Source of the DNA: Bufo bufo
Taxonomy: Eukaryota > Chordata > Amphibia > Anura > Bufonidae
Direction of reading: 5' to 3'
Length of the DNA: 64,000 nucleotides
Assembly: GCF_905171765.1 (NCBI RefSeq)
Contig: NC_053391.1
Span: 268,016,771-268,080,770, forward strand
The translations under genes were made by a program, and so were the position numbers. Positions 22,197 through 32,290 of this stretch are shown piece after piece (position 1 is the first letter of the stretch; the number at the start of each line of letters is the position of its first letter). The notes under the pieces are model-generated. The model was not told where the DNA came from, did no database searches, and saw nothing but the letters and a program-made list of their open reading frames with translations.

Positions 22197-24005
22197 GATA
22201 CCATCGGCAGGGGCTTAAAATCTGAATTCCTTCAGTCTCCTCCTGCCGGATTCTTACCAATTGTCGATCTGTCTTGGGCTCTAGGAAATCAGTCATAGAG
22301 GAAGAGGTATTAAAATTAATAGAAAAATTGGTTTTAACCCCGGTAACGGAAGAAGAAAAGGGCAAGGGGTTTTACTCGCCACTTTTTCTGGTCAGAAAAC
22401 CAGGCGGTTCTTTCAGAACCATTATAAATTTAAAAAAATTAAACCTCTTTCTTCAACCCAAAAGATTAAAAATGGAGACTCTACGATCAGCTATCAACCT
22501 CCTATATCCTCAGTGCTTCATGGCCGTTCTCGACTTAAAAGACACGTACTACCACATCCCCATTGCGATAAAACATCAAAGGTTCCTAAGGGTGGCAATC
22601 TACCTGAAAGGTCAACTGGAACATTGTCAATTTTAGGCTCTCCCTTTCGGTCTTTCCATGGCCCCGATATTGTTCACAAAGCTGGTGGCGGAAATGGCGG
22701 CCCACATAAAGGAAAGGGATATTCTCTTTATCCCTTACCTAGACGACTTCTTAATTGTGGGTCAGACAGAAGAAGCCTGTAATTCAGCAGTATCAGAAGT
22801 CTGGTCCATTTTAAACAAATTGGGTTGGATAATAATTGAAGAGAAGTCAAGACCCCATCCAGCAAGAAGGCAGACCTTCCTGGGCTTAATCCTGGACTCA
22901 TCTCTCCAGAAATGTTTTTTACCTACAGAAAAGGTGGATATTGTTCAAAACAAGATCAGAAACCAGGAGACCAGTTACCTCAATAAGAACAGCGATGTCA
23001 GTCCTGGGCTCCCTCACGTCTTGCATTCCGGCAGTAAGGTGGGCACAGCTACACTCCAGAGCCTTACAGTGGGAAATCCTGTCCAATTGGAAGGGAAGCA
23101 GGTCCTTAGACTCAAAGCTGAAGATCTCAGTCCAGTCCCTCCAGAAGCTATCCTGGTGGTTAGATACGGAGAATCTTATCCGGGGTGCCCCGTGGAAGAC
23201 GGACAGGTTAGTTTGCCTGACCACGTACGCAAGTCCTTGGGGGTGGGGAGCCCACATTCAGGGAACTTTCTTCCAGGTTCGTTGGGACCCCTAACAGAGA
23301 GTAAAATCCTCCAATCTAAAAGAGTTGATGGCGGTCGGCCTTGCAATGAGGGCGTCCCTCCCAAAAATAAAGGGAAGAGACCTAAGGATTCTTTCGGACA
23401 ACAGAACTGTAGTCTCCTATTTGAACAAACAGGAAGGGACAAAATGCAGAGCCCTCATGGAAGAAGCTTATGTCATTTTGGGTCTGGCAGAGAGAGTGTG
23501 CACCTCGATCTCAGCAGTTCACATCAGGGGTGTGGAAAACAAATAGGTGGATTTTCTGAGCCGGCATACCCTGTCTCAGGGGGAATGGTCTGTAGACCCT
23601 TTCATTTTCCAGAAAATAGTGGATCTTTGGGGCATCCCAGACATCGACTTATTTGCTACCCATTTAAACAAGAAGGTGGCAAGATTCTATTCCCTGAACC
23701 AAGCGGGATCCCCTTGTGGAATATATGCCCTGGCGCAGGAGTGGAAATTCTGCCTGGCTTATGCCTTTCCCCCTCTTCCCTTGATTCCCCAGGTTTTACA
23801 GAAAATCAGGGAAGAGCGGGCCACAGTAATTCTAATCGCCCCCTTCTGGCCCAGGAGGTCCTGGTTCACGAGGCTCCGGACCATGTCTGTCTCCGATCCC
23901 TGGGTTCTTCCGGCGGTCCAGGGCCTTCTGAGCCAGGGACCAGTAATGCATCCAGCCGTGGACAATTTACACTTAACGGCCTGGATTTTGAGAGGTGGCT
24001 ATTAA
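22197..24005 (+). pseudogene. DIRS pol: reverse transcriptase, RNase H, methyltransferase-like
   Basis: The reverse transcriptase starts near 22270 (FYSPLFLVRKPGGSFR, FMAVLDLKDTYYHIPI, then LPFGLSMAPILF) with the YLDD catalytic box at 22736. A TAG at 22634-22636 interrupts it but the same frame continues. A frameshift follows near 22950. RNase H traces (LRILSDNRTVVSYLNKQEG) are at 23380-23440. After another in-frame TAG near 23544 comes the DIRS methyltransferase-like domain (DIDLFATHLNKK, then YAFPPLPLIPQVLQKI, IAPFW). The order is typical of vertebrate DIRS elements. Confidence 0.88.
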
Positions 24006-24965
24006 AAAAGGAAGGGTTCTCAGATGCTCTAATCTCTACCCTGCTAAAGAGCAAAAAAGAAATTACAGTTGGGATTTATAGCAGAATTTGGCACAAATTT
24101 CTAGATTTCGCCCAGATCCAGTTGAGGGACATTCCTTCAGTTGCTCCTCTGCATACTATCCTTGAGTTCCTTCAGAATGGTCTAGAAATAGGTCTAGCAA
24201 TCAGTACCCTGAAAGTTCAGGTCTCTGCCCTGTCTGCTCTGTTTAACCAGAACATAGCCGGAAGCCCTTGGGTTTCCAGATTTTTCAGGGCCATTGAGAG
24301 ATCTTCCCTAGTTTCGGCTCCGAGGGCCCCCCCCTGGAGTCTAGAAGTGGTGTTGAAGGCATTATCTGGGCCCCCCTTTGAACCCATTGATCCCATCTCA
24401 ATCAGGCATCTAACTTTGAAGCTGGCCATTTTGATAGCTTTAACCTCCGCCCGCAGGATTGGTGAGATCCAAGCCATTTCCATCAACCCTCCGTACACTT
24501 TAATCTTAGAGGACAAAGTTATTATTCGTCCTGACCTGGCTTTTCTTCCAAAAGTCGCCACCAAATTTCACCGTTCTCAGGAGATTGTTCATCCTACCCT
24601 TTTCCAAAATCCTTCCTCGGAGGAAGAAAAATCTCTTCATTGTCTAGATGTCAAGAGAGCCCTTTTGGCCTATTTGTCCTCTACTTCTTCTTGGCGGAAG
24701 TCTTCTTCACTCTTCCTGCAGTTTCAGTGGAGGAACAAGGGTTCAGCTGCCTCAAAAAGTTCTATCTCGCGGTGGGTCGTTTCTGCCATTTCCTTATCCT
24801 ACCTATCCTCGGGGTTGTCTGCTCCTGTTGGTCTGAAGGCTCACTCGACCAGGGCGGTAGCTGCTTCCTGGGCAGAGAGGTCCTCTGCCCCAATCGAGAG
24901 AATTTGCAGGGCAGCCACCTGGTCTTCACCTTTTCACCTTTTTTAGGCACTACAGGCTGGACTTG
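23960..24965 (+). pseudogene. DIRS tyrosine recombinase, frameshift before catalytic Tyr
   Basis: The enzyme joins the circular cDNA into the genome, replacing the integrase of LTR elements. Visible parts: N-terminal core-binding region (KSKKEITVGIYSRIWHKFLD), the first catalytic Arg in TSARRIGEI near 24450, and the H-x-x-R box AHSTR near 24840. The frame ends at a TAG (24944-24946), but HYR with the likely catalytic Tyr is coded one frame over at 24948-24956. A small indel in the T run just upstream explains this. It overlaps pol in another frame, as is usual in DIRS. Confidence 0.85.
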
Positions 24966-25042
24966 AGCTTTTCTGGAGATTCTTCCTTTGGTAAAGGGTT
25001 TCTGCTCTCTCCTTCCCACCCTTAGGGATTACTCTAGTAAGT

Positions 25043-25124
25043 CTCCGGTGGTGCTGTCAGGGGCGATAGGAAAAATTGTATTACTTACCGGTAATTTGAT
25101 TTTACAGAGCCCATGACAGCACCC
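25043..25124 (+). repeat. DIRS internal complementary region
   Basis: The first half (ctccggtggtgctgtcaggg onward) is complementary to the left terminus, and the second half (attacttaccggtaatttga onward) to the right terminus. They join at an A run. This is the template thought to let DIRS circularise its ends. Confidence 0.88.
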
Positions 25125-25236
25125 TGGTTTTCCCTCCCTGGTGGTCCTTCTATACTGCACGGGTGTTGCAAAAAAAAAAAAGTTTAATTACATGTCTAGC
25201 ATGTGTTGGCGGCCTTCCTCCGATACTTGGAAAACT

Positions 25237-25369
25237 CACTGAAGGGGAGGAGAGTGTCCGCCCATTTTATTCTGCAGGTTTCCTGTCTCTGGAGGGCGGA
25301 TCCTCCTCTCTCTGGTGTTGCTGTCATGGGCTCTGTAAAATCAAATTACCGGTAAGTAATACAATTTTT
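25237..25369 (+). repeat. DIRS right inverted terminal repeat
   Basis: This pairs with 11255-11358 and extends further out with ctctgtaaaatcaaattacc to the final run of T at 25369. The outer part is also matched by the internal complementary region. Confidence 0.9.
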
Positions 25370-25649
25370 CAGAAACTTCCTAATTTTTCATGTATTACAG
25401 AACAGATTTTCAGGGAGCGGGAGCGATCTGTATTTGATGAAATTCACCACTGAGAAAGGTGATTTGAGTGATACTTAAGAGATCCCCACTGTGGTGTCCC
25501 TAGTTTTAACTACACTGCCTCAAATTAATGACTGTTGTGATCATGTTATTTAGACATTTGCATCTGAATTAGTTTTCGCTATTCACACAATAAAGTGCAT
25601 CTTATTTGAGTTTTTGTTCCTTAATCTATTTGATGGTTATCTTACACAG

Positions 25650-25747
25650 GCTCTCAAGGTTATCCTTGCTTTGGATTCTATGGGTTTGGTACTGGGCTGG
25701 AAGTTTTTTGATCATGCAGCTCATCTTGGAGGAGCACTTTTTGGAAT
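25650..25747 (+). CDS. parl: PARL exon with catalytic histidine
   Basis: This 98-bp exon starts in phase 0 after acceptor atcttacacag and ends two bases into a codon before donor gtaagt. It encodes 32 residues, [19 protein letters not shown] then [13 protein letters not shown]. The histidine of AHLGG is the general base of the rhomboid dyad (His335 in human PARL), and GxxxG-type packing residues surround it. The next exon should start with one base completing an Ile codon and continue WYVTYG-like sequence; I could not find it in the window. The exon is intact, supporting a live gene. Confidence 0.93.
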
Positions 25748-26109
25748 GTAAGTTTTCCATGCTTTTTATTTATTTATTTATTTGTTTTGTATTTTGTAAC
25801 CTTTTAAAATGTTTCTGTAAAATCATTAATTCTCTAAAATCCATCTGGTCTTACTGGACTAAAAAGTATTATAACAGATTGTTGGAGAAATCAATCTAAA
25901 TTACTGTTGTCATTAATGAATGAATTCTAGTGTTTCTTGTAATATTTTACTGACCTATGAAGGGGAATGGCATAACTGTTGCCAAGCTGCTTCTTTCCTT
26001 TGCTGCCAACACATTGGCATTTCATCTGAGATGTGAACAGCCTAGTCTTGTATGACAGACCTTGCTAGGGATACACTACCTAGCAACCCTAGTCATTTAT
26101 TTTGGGTTG
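25748..26109 (+). other. PARL intron, unique sequence
   Basis: AT-rich, with no coding similarity and no repeat ends recognised. It ends with gttg at 26106-26109, the duplication flanking the LTR element. Confidence 0.5.
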
Positions 26110-26546
26110 TGTGACACAGTGAGAGGTTTGGTCTGGGAAAACAGGTATTTTCCTCCCAGCATGTGCTGATGGGCTGATTTACAGCCAGGTGAGGTCAAAT
26201 ACCGGTCCGGGTTTTGGCAGCACCTGGCTGTCCTTAAATAGGCAGCTGGGCTCAGAAGCCATGTCTCTGTGTTGGGATCTGGGAGCCTTGTGTCTGGATG
26301 AAGGCTTGCTACCTGTTTGGCGTGAAAGCAGGTTGGTGCTGCTATGAGCAAGGACTCTTTGAGGCAGAATTGCCGCATGGTGTGAATTACCACCAACACC
26401 GCAAGGTGACTTTATGCTTGATTTTGACTGCTTGTTTTGTCACTTGCCTAAAGTGTGAATAAAACGCTGAACTGTTTGATCTAAAGAACTTGTTGTTGCC
26501 TCTGTACTGAGTCTGCTTATCCTGTCTACCAGAGCGAAACGCCACA
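26110..26546 (+). repeat. Gmr1-like element 5' LTR
   Basis: It begins tgtgacacagtgagaggt and ends aaacgccaca; AATAAA occurs at about 26458. The sequence after it, tggtggaggatgcgggc (from 26549), is a candidate primer-binding site because it begins TGG. Compared with the 3' copy it has one extra block of about 16 bp (ggcagctgggctcaga) and lacks about 19 bp. Confidence 0.9.
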
Positions 26547-26630
26547 ATTGGTGGAGGATGCGGGCAAGAGCAGTGAGGCTGGCGTGAACGACGATATTTT
26601 TGGGTTTCTGTATTTTTCAGGCACGGTTGT

Positions 26631-27184
26631 ATGTCGTACATTAAACCAGCTGTATTACAACCAGTGCCCCACGACAAAATGGAGGCGGTTGTGAAGTCCC
26701 TCATGAAGGCTAATCTGCAGCAGCGAGAGACAAACCTGCAGCAACATGAGGCTAATAAGCAGCAGCAGCAGGAGACCAACCAGTTGCTGCTACAACATGT
26801 GATGGCTTTGCAGACAGCAGGAGCAACGCTGAGCGTCCACGATGCCCGGAAAGCATTCCGTGCCGTGTTTCCTAAGATGACCCCCCGCAGACGACATCGA
26901 AACCTACCTGACTATATACGTGAAAGTGGCCATCAGGGAAAGCTACCCCGTGACCAGTGGGCTAAGGTCGTCGCTCTGTTCCTGGCATCCGATTGCCAGT
27001 GGGTGTATTTCGACCTGCCGGACGATCAAGCGGCTGACTACCAGAAAGTAAAGGGTGAAATTCTGGCAAGACTGGGGTGAATGTGTTGGTCCCGGCCCAG
27101 CGGGTGCATCGGTGGGGGTTCAACCTGGCTGAGCCTGCAAGACCCCAGTATTATAACTTACTTCACCTCTTGCAAAAATGGCTA
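26631..27184 (+). pseudogene. Gmr1-like gag, first part (SCAN-like start)
   Basis: A 149-residue open part starts MSYIKPAVLQPVPHDK, has a Gln-rich coiled-coil-like stretch (residues 25-60), and enters a capsid region (FLASDCQWVYFDLPDDQAAD, YQKVKGEILARLG). A frameshift follows, after which QRVHRWGFNLAEPARPQYY and LLHLLQKWLQ continue to the hAT insertion. YxxVKxEILxRLG ... RFR ... LxxLCxxWLxPE is the SCAN domain pattern, and SCAN is known to descend from Gmr1-like capsids. Confidence 0.82.
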
Positions 27185-27192
27185 CAGCCTGA

Positions 27193-28229
27193 TAGGGTTG
27201 TTTCGATACCAAAATTTTGATTTGGTTTTGATACCATAAAAAAGTATTGCGATACTAGATACCATTCGAAAAAAATAAAACACCAAAAAAAGCCGCGTGC
27301 ATTCTTACGGAATGTCTGACCCATAATAGAACAGTCAGATCCTATTTTTTGGGGGGACAAGGTGACAAAAAAAATGGCGAATCGCGCAGTTTTTATGAAT
27401 TTTATTTTCTGTTACGGCGCTCACCGCATAAGACATTTTTAAAAATATTTTCATAGTTTGGACTTTTCAGACGTGGCGATATGTAATATGTTTATTTATT
27501 GTTTATATATTTTATATGTAAAATTGGGAAAGGGGGTGATTTATACTTTTTTTTTTACTTTTCATTTAATAACTATTTTCCCCCTTAGGGGCCAGTACCT
27601 GGGATCTTTTAATACCTTGTCCTATTCATCCTGATAGAGCTCTATCAGGGTGAATAGAATCTCACACTTTCCCTGCTACCCTCTGCATAGTACACACAGC
27701 AACAGGGAGCTGACTATGGCAGCCAGGGCTTCAGTAGCGTCCTGGCTGCCATGGTAAACCGATCGGAGCCCCAGGATTACACTGCTGGGGCTACGATCGG
27801 AACTGCCACCGGCACCAATGAGGAGGAGGGGACCCTGTGGCCACTGCCATCAATGATTTTAATACTGGGGGGAGAGGCACACTGCGTCACCAATGATTTT
27901 AATACTGGGGAGGAGGGGGGAAGGACGCACTGCGCCACCAATGATAATATAATTAACATTTAATACAGGAGGCAGGTGCGGCACCTGAGGGGTTAACTGC
28001 CTTTAATCGCAGCTCCCCGCCAGCACCCGCCTCCGGGATTTATATTAAACATTTACTTTTATTGGTGGCAGCCCCTGTTCTGCTGAGAGCAGCGCACTCC
28101 TTGTTCTCTGATAGTAGACTGCGCAATAGCGAAGCCTAGTATTGAAAAAAGGCAAATCCTGGTATCGAGGTCGATACCAGCCAAAAGTATTGATTCGGTA
28201 TCGAAAATTCAATACCCGAAACAACCCTA
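27193..28229. mobile_element. hAT-type MITE with 8-bp duplication
   Basis: Flanked by cagcctga at 27185-27192 and 28230-28237. The outer ends tagggttgtttcg and cgaaacaacccta are nearly exact inverses, and paired blocks gataccaaaattttgat / atcgaaaattcaatac follow. The 1,037-bp interior has no transposase. The 8-bp duplication and the TAGGG end fit hAT. Removing it rejoins the gag frame at KWLQPD. Confidence 0.92.
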
Positions 28230-28238
28230 CAGCCTGAC

Positions 28239-28990
28239 GTGCTGAGTCCCACTGCTATGCTGGATCGTCTGTTAGCTGACATGTTCTGGAGGGCTTTGCC
28301 ATACCCTCTCAAGCACTGGATCGGTCAGGTGTCTCCTGGCAATGCCCTTGAGATGGTGGACCTGGTGGAACGCTATAAAGTTACCAGGAATCTAAAGGAG
28401 GGTTCTGTCGGGAGGGGGGTCATCAAACCCCGGAAATCTCCACCTCAGGCCCGGAGATTTGAGCCGATAAAACCCGCCCGGGATGTACCCACGGTGGACT
28501 TTGCTCCGATACTCTGCTGGCGGTGTCAGGAGCCTGGCCATGTAAGGGCTGACTGTCCTCATCAGGTTGAGCCCATGGACACTAACTATGGCTACCGTCA
28601 GTGGCTATATGCCAGGAAGCTGTGTGCAACAGGTACCCCAGAGTCTCTAGATCACTTGTGCCAGGTGGAAGTGGGAGACACTCCAGCGGAGGCTCTGCTG
28701 GGCTCAGGGAATCTGGTGACCCTAGTAAGGGCTACCCTGGTGCGGTCCACTGAGTATACTAGCCGGAAAGTCAGGGTGATGTGCATCCACAGAGACTTAA
28801 AAGACTACCACACCGCACTGGTGTCTCTAACCATGGTGGCTCGTGGATGGACCCATGAGGTGGCTGTCGCCACAAATCTACATTATAAACTTATAATAGG
28901 GAGAGACTTCCCGGCACTGTGGCCTGCTATGAGAACGACTGATACCTAATGAGACACGGGTAACCCCAGGAGAGTGGCCCAGCTCAGGGG
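28239..28990 (+). pseudogene. Gmr1-like gag end, zinc knuckle and protease
   Basis: This continues the SCAN-like capsid (MLDRLLADMFWRALPYPLKH, ALEMVDLVERYKV). A basic linker and a CCHC knuckle CWRCQEPGHVRADCP follow at about 28515-28560. Next is a retropepsin-like domain: EALLGSGNLVTLV has Gly where the catalytic Asp of DSG is expected, so the protease looks dead, and LIIGRDFPALW matches the later conserved ILG-type strand. A stop ends the open part at 28947-28949, and the polyprotein then runs on in another frame to 29104. Confidence 0.82.
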
Positions 28991-29104
28991 GAGACCAGAA
29001 CCCTGGGAACCTGAGACCGAAGGGCCAGCGGTAGGGGTGGCCGCTACTTTGGTGGAAGAGAGGGAGACAACCCCGCTAAGTGTGATGGTGGGAGACGTGG
29101 AGGA

Positions 29105-30010
29105 TGTAACGGATCACCTTCCGTTAATGGACGCTTCCTAGCTTGCGCCGAGGACCACAAGCACCGCACTGGACACCACAACCACCGCAGACTCCACAAC
29201 CGCCGTAGCTTAACTGGAGCCGCGCCGTCTTCCTTCCACCCTGAATGAACCTCCAGCATTCAGGACCGTGTGGGAAAGATCTCTCCTCCAGGAGAGGGTA
29301 TCAGGGACAAGAAGAAAGAGATTAAAGCTCCAGGGAATATGCAGAGCATAGCAATCCCCAGCGTGATATAGCAATTTCCTCCAATAACGAGACGAGGCTC
29401 CGTTTTGAAGGGTTAGAAAAACATGAAACACTTTATTGAGGGCTACCCGCCCGTATTTATGCAGGTCCCCATCTGGTGTACACGCCCCTAGGGGACCAGA
29501 AGGAAGACTGTGACACAGGACAGATACGTAGCACTCGGGATACACAGACACAACACATCCCCACAATGCATCATGGTTTCCTCCTCTCTGCCCTGGAGAC
29601 ACCCGAAGAGCAATTCAATAATCTCTCAGGACAAAGGGAAATCACCAATACACATGTGGGAACAACAGGACAGGAATCGCCACCCAAACACACAATGTCA
29701 CACCCTCACAGCAAACACAGACACCCAACATATTCCCAGATAGCTCAAGTCTGAGGGTATATCATTAGGGGAATGCCGCTCAGAGTACACAAATACAATA
29801 AAATTAGCTATCTGGGTGCCATTTTTTAATCCATACGGATGGGTCTGTCACAAATTCCAACCGCGTTCGGTCCTATTAACAGTCCAGACATGCGGCATAG
29901 TTCTGTTGCACTGTTCTTGAAGGGTAATATGTCCCGGGGCCATAGTCGTAGGGCAGGAGGCTAGCCATAAGTTTTCTACAATGCCCAGTGGCAAATGGCA
30001 GTTTGTCACA
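29105..30010 (-). repeat. Nested element LTR (3' copy)
   Basis: It spans tgtaacggatcaccttcc to atggcagtttgtcaca, and is almost identical to 31381-32285. Differences include c/a and a/g substitutions and one extra A near 29427. Confidence 0.92.
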
Positions 30011-30420
30011 CATCTCCCCTTTGGGGGGAAGACTAACCAGGCACGTGACCTTCTGTCGGTCAGTGCCTCCGTTAGTCGATCCACCAACCCACAGTAACCA
30101 AATGCCCGAGTAGCCCACCCACAACAAACAGGTACAAGGGTGACCCACCCACAAGAAACAGTTACTGCACCTGGGTATTTTGCTGTGGGGACTTGAGGGA
30201 GGGCCGAGGCCGTCTGCACTCTGCCCAGCTGCCAGCTCTTCTGCTGGGGTGCTGAGACCATAGTCCGGCTCAGTAGCCAGAGGAACATGGGAGTCAGTAG
30301 GGGTTAACATCGCCTCTGTTAACCCGGAGGCCACGTTAGGAGTTAACTGGGGAGGGGAATTTGTACTTACCCCTCCTCCTGTTGTCCTGGTGAGGGTAGT
30401 GGGGGATCTGGACAGGCTGT

Positions 30421-31380
30421 TCAGCAATCCGGTAGGTCAGGCGCAGAGACCACGGTCCCATCTGCGCCGTCTGGGCGATTGGTGTCTCCCCTTGTTATGG
30501 TAAGCTGCTGCTGGGGAGAGAGGGTGCTGCGCTCCTCTCCCTGAAACACAGGCTGCCGCAGGGGAGGAAGGACGACACCTTCAGCTCCCTGTAACACACA
30601 CTGCTGCTGGGGAGGAAGGACAACACCTTCAACTCCCTGGGGTTCACACTGCCGCTGGGGGGGAAGGACGACACCTTCGGCCCCCTGGGGTACACACTGC
30701 CGCTGGGGAGGAAGGAGGGCACCTTCAGCTCCCTGTAACACACACTGCCGCTGGGGAGGAAGGACGACCCCTTCAGCTCCCTGGGGTTCACACTGCCGCT
30801 GGGGGGGAAGGACGACACCTTCGGCCCCCTGTAACACACACTGCCGCTGGGGAGGAAGGACGACACCTTCAGCTCCCTGGGGTTCACACTGCTGCTGGGG
30901 GGGAAGGACGACACCTTCGCCCCCCTGGGGTACACACTGCCGCTGGGGAGGAAGGAGGGCACCTTCAGCTCCCTGTAACACACACTGCCGCTGGGGAGGA
31001 AGGACAACACCTTCAGCTCCCTGGGGTTCACACTGCCGCTGGGGGGGAAGGACGACACCTTCGGCCCCCTGGGGTACACACTGCCGCTGGGGGGGAAGGA
31101 CGACACCTTCGGCCCCCTGTAACTCACGCTTTTGCTGGGGCGCAGGGACGGAATACTTCGCTATCTCTGCCCGATATTCTGCTTCCTTCTGCAGACAGTC
31201 CGCCAGTTCTCTCCTCACTTCCGGTACAAGTTCCTCTGTTAGGTGGGGCCCGTAGATAGCCAACCGCCTCTTCAGTATAGTGTCAAACCGTATGTGTCTA
31301 TACCAATATTCCAGTTTTGCTTGGTGTTCCCAGGATGCTGCTCCTCGCACTAGGGAAGCCATCCCACCGCTTGCCACCAA
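30421..31380 (-). CDS. Repeat-rich protein of the nested LTR element
   Basis: A 319-codon open frame on the minus strand starting directly inside the 5' LTR border. Residues 1-90 (MVASGGMASLVRGAASWEHQ, YWYRHIRFDTILKRRLAIYG, EELVPEVRRELADCLQKEAE) look helical and may be a gag-like N-terminus. Then about 12 copies of a 16-residue repeat (QGAEGVVLPPQRQCVP type) follow, with one degenerate copy at the end. No known enzyme motif. It could be a gag-derived packaging protein or a non-functional frame kept open by the repeat. The frame is unbroken. Confidence 0.5.
   Translation of the reverse strand: MVASGGMASLVRGAASWEHQAKLEYWYRHIRFDTILKRRLAIYGPHLTEELVPEVRRELADCLQKEAEYRAEIAKYSVPAPQQKRELQGAEGVVLPPQRQCVPQGAEGVVLPPQRQCEPQGAEGVVLPPQRQCVLQGAEGALLPPQRQCVPQGGEGVVLPPQQQCEPQGAEGVVLPPQRQCVLQGAEGVVLPPQRQCEPQGAEGVVLPPQRQCVLQGAEGALLPPQRQCVPQGAEGVVLPPQRQCEPQGVEGVVLPPQQQCVLQGAEGVVLPPLRQPVFQGEERSTLSPQQQLTITRGDTNRPDGADGTVVSAPDLPDC
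30555..31130. repeat. 48-bp coding minisatellite
   Basis: About 12 direct copies of a 48-bp unit (cactgccgctggggaggaag plus gacgacaccttc). Unit ends alternate in a three-step order, VP, EP, VL in the encoded repeat, and the variant ALLPP appears before VP. This suggests duplication of three-unit blocks. Confidence 0.9.
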
Positions 31381-32285
31381 TGTAACGGATCACCTTCCGT
31401 TAATGGACGCTTCCTAGCTTGCGCCGAGGACCACAAGCACCGCACTGGACACCACAACCCCCGCAGACTCCACAACCGCCGTAGCTTAACTGGAGCCGCG
31501 CGGTCTTCCTTCCACCCTGAATGAACCTCCAGCATTCAGGACCGTGTGGGAAAGATCTCTCCTCCAGGAGAGGGTATCAGGGACAAGAAGAAAGAGATTA
31601 AAGCTCCAGGGAATATGCAGAGCATAGCAATCCCCAGCGTGATACAGCAATTCCCTCCAATAACGAGACGAGGCTCCGTTTTGAAGGGTTAGAAAAACAT
31701 GAACACTTTATTGAGGGCTACCCGCCCGTATTTATGCAGGTCCCCATCTGGTGTACACGCCCCTAGGGGACCAGAAGGAAGGCTGTGACACAGGACAGAT
31801 ACGTAGCACTCAGGACACACAGACACAACACATCCCCACAATGCATCATGGTTTCCTCCTCTCTGCCCTGGAGACACCCGAAGAGCAATTCAATTATCTC
31901 TCAGGACAAAGGGAAATCACCAATATACATGTGGGAACAACAGGACAGGAATCACCACCCAAACACACAATGTCACACCCTCACAGCAAACACAGACACC
32001 CAACATATTCCCAGATAGCTCAAGTCTGAGGGTATATCATTAGGGGAATGCCGCTCAGAGTACACAAATACAATAAAATTAGCTATCTGGGTGCCATTTT
32101 TTAATCCATACGGATGGGTCTGTCACAAATTCCAACCGCGTTCGGTCCTATTAACAGTCCAGACATGCGGCATAGTTCTGTTACACTGTTCTTGAAGGGT
32201 AATATGTCCCGAGGCCGTAGTCGTAGGGCAGGAGGCTAGCCATAAGTTTTCTACAATGCCCAGTGGCAAATGGCAGTTTGTCACA
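31381..32285 (-). repeat. Nested element LTR (5' copy)
   Basis: It pairs with 29105-30010. On the minus strand it begins tgtgacaaactgccatttg and ends ccgttaca. The following bases, ttggtggcaagcggtggg, form the candidate primer-binding site. Confidence 0.92.
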
Positions 32286-32290
32286 GAGGA

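Larger units (their letters stand above)
11255..25369 (+). mobile_element. DIRS retrotransposon with nested insertions
   Basis: A tyrosine-recombinase retrotransposon on the + strand, identified by gag pieces, reverse transcriptase, RNase H, methyltransferase-like domain, tyrosine recombinase and DIRS-type inverted ends. The inverted termini are 11255-11358 and 25237-25369. An internal complementary region lies at 25043-25124. The 14.1-kb span includes a 3.6-kb TTAA element and a 5.5-kb Tc1-like element, so the DIRS itself is about 5 kb. Its right end lies only about 280 bp before the PARL exon at 25650. Stops and frameshifts in every ORF show it is inactive. Confidence 0.92.
29105..32285 (-). 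mobile_element. Non-autonomous LTR element nested in Gmr1-like copy
   Basis: LTRs of about 906 bp lie at 29105-30010 and 31381-32285, flanked by gagga at 29100-29104 and 32286-32290. A purine tract next to the left LTR (aaaggggagatg, minus strand) and a ttggtggcaagcgg primer-site-like sequence next to the right LTR show it runs on the minus strand. The 1.37-kb interior encodes a repeat-rich protein but no polymerase or integrase. By eye, the LTRs differ at roughly 15 positions, so this is a fairly young copy. It likely relied on enzymes from a related element. Confidence 0.9.

Noticed and set aside
28239..28949. Host SCAN zinc-finger gene
   Set aside because: It lies between LTRs with protease and integrase on the same strand, so it is retrotransposon gag.
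30495..31127. Second minus-strand frame of 210 codons in the 48-bp array
   Set aside because: A shadow of the 319-codon frame, open only because the 48-bp unit is a multiple of three.
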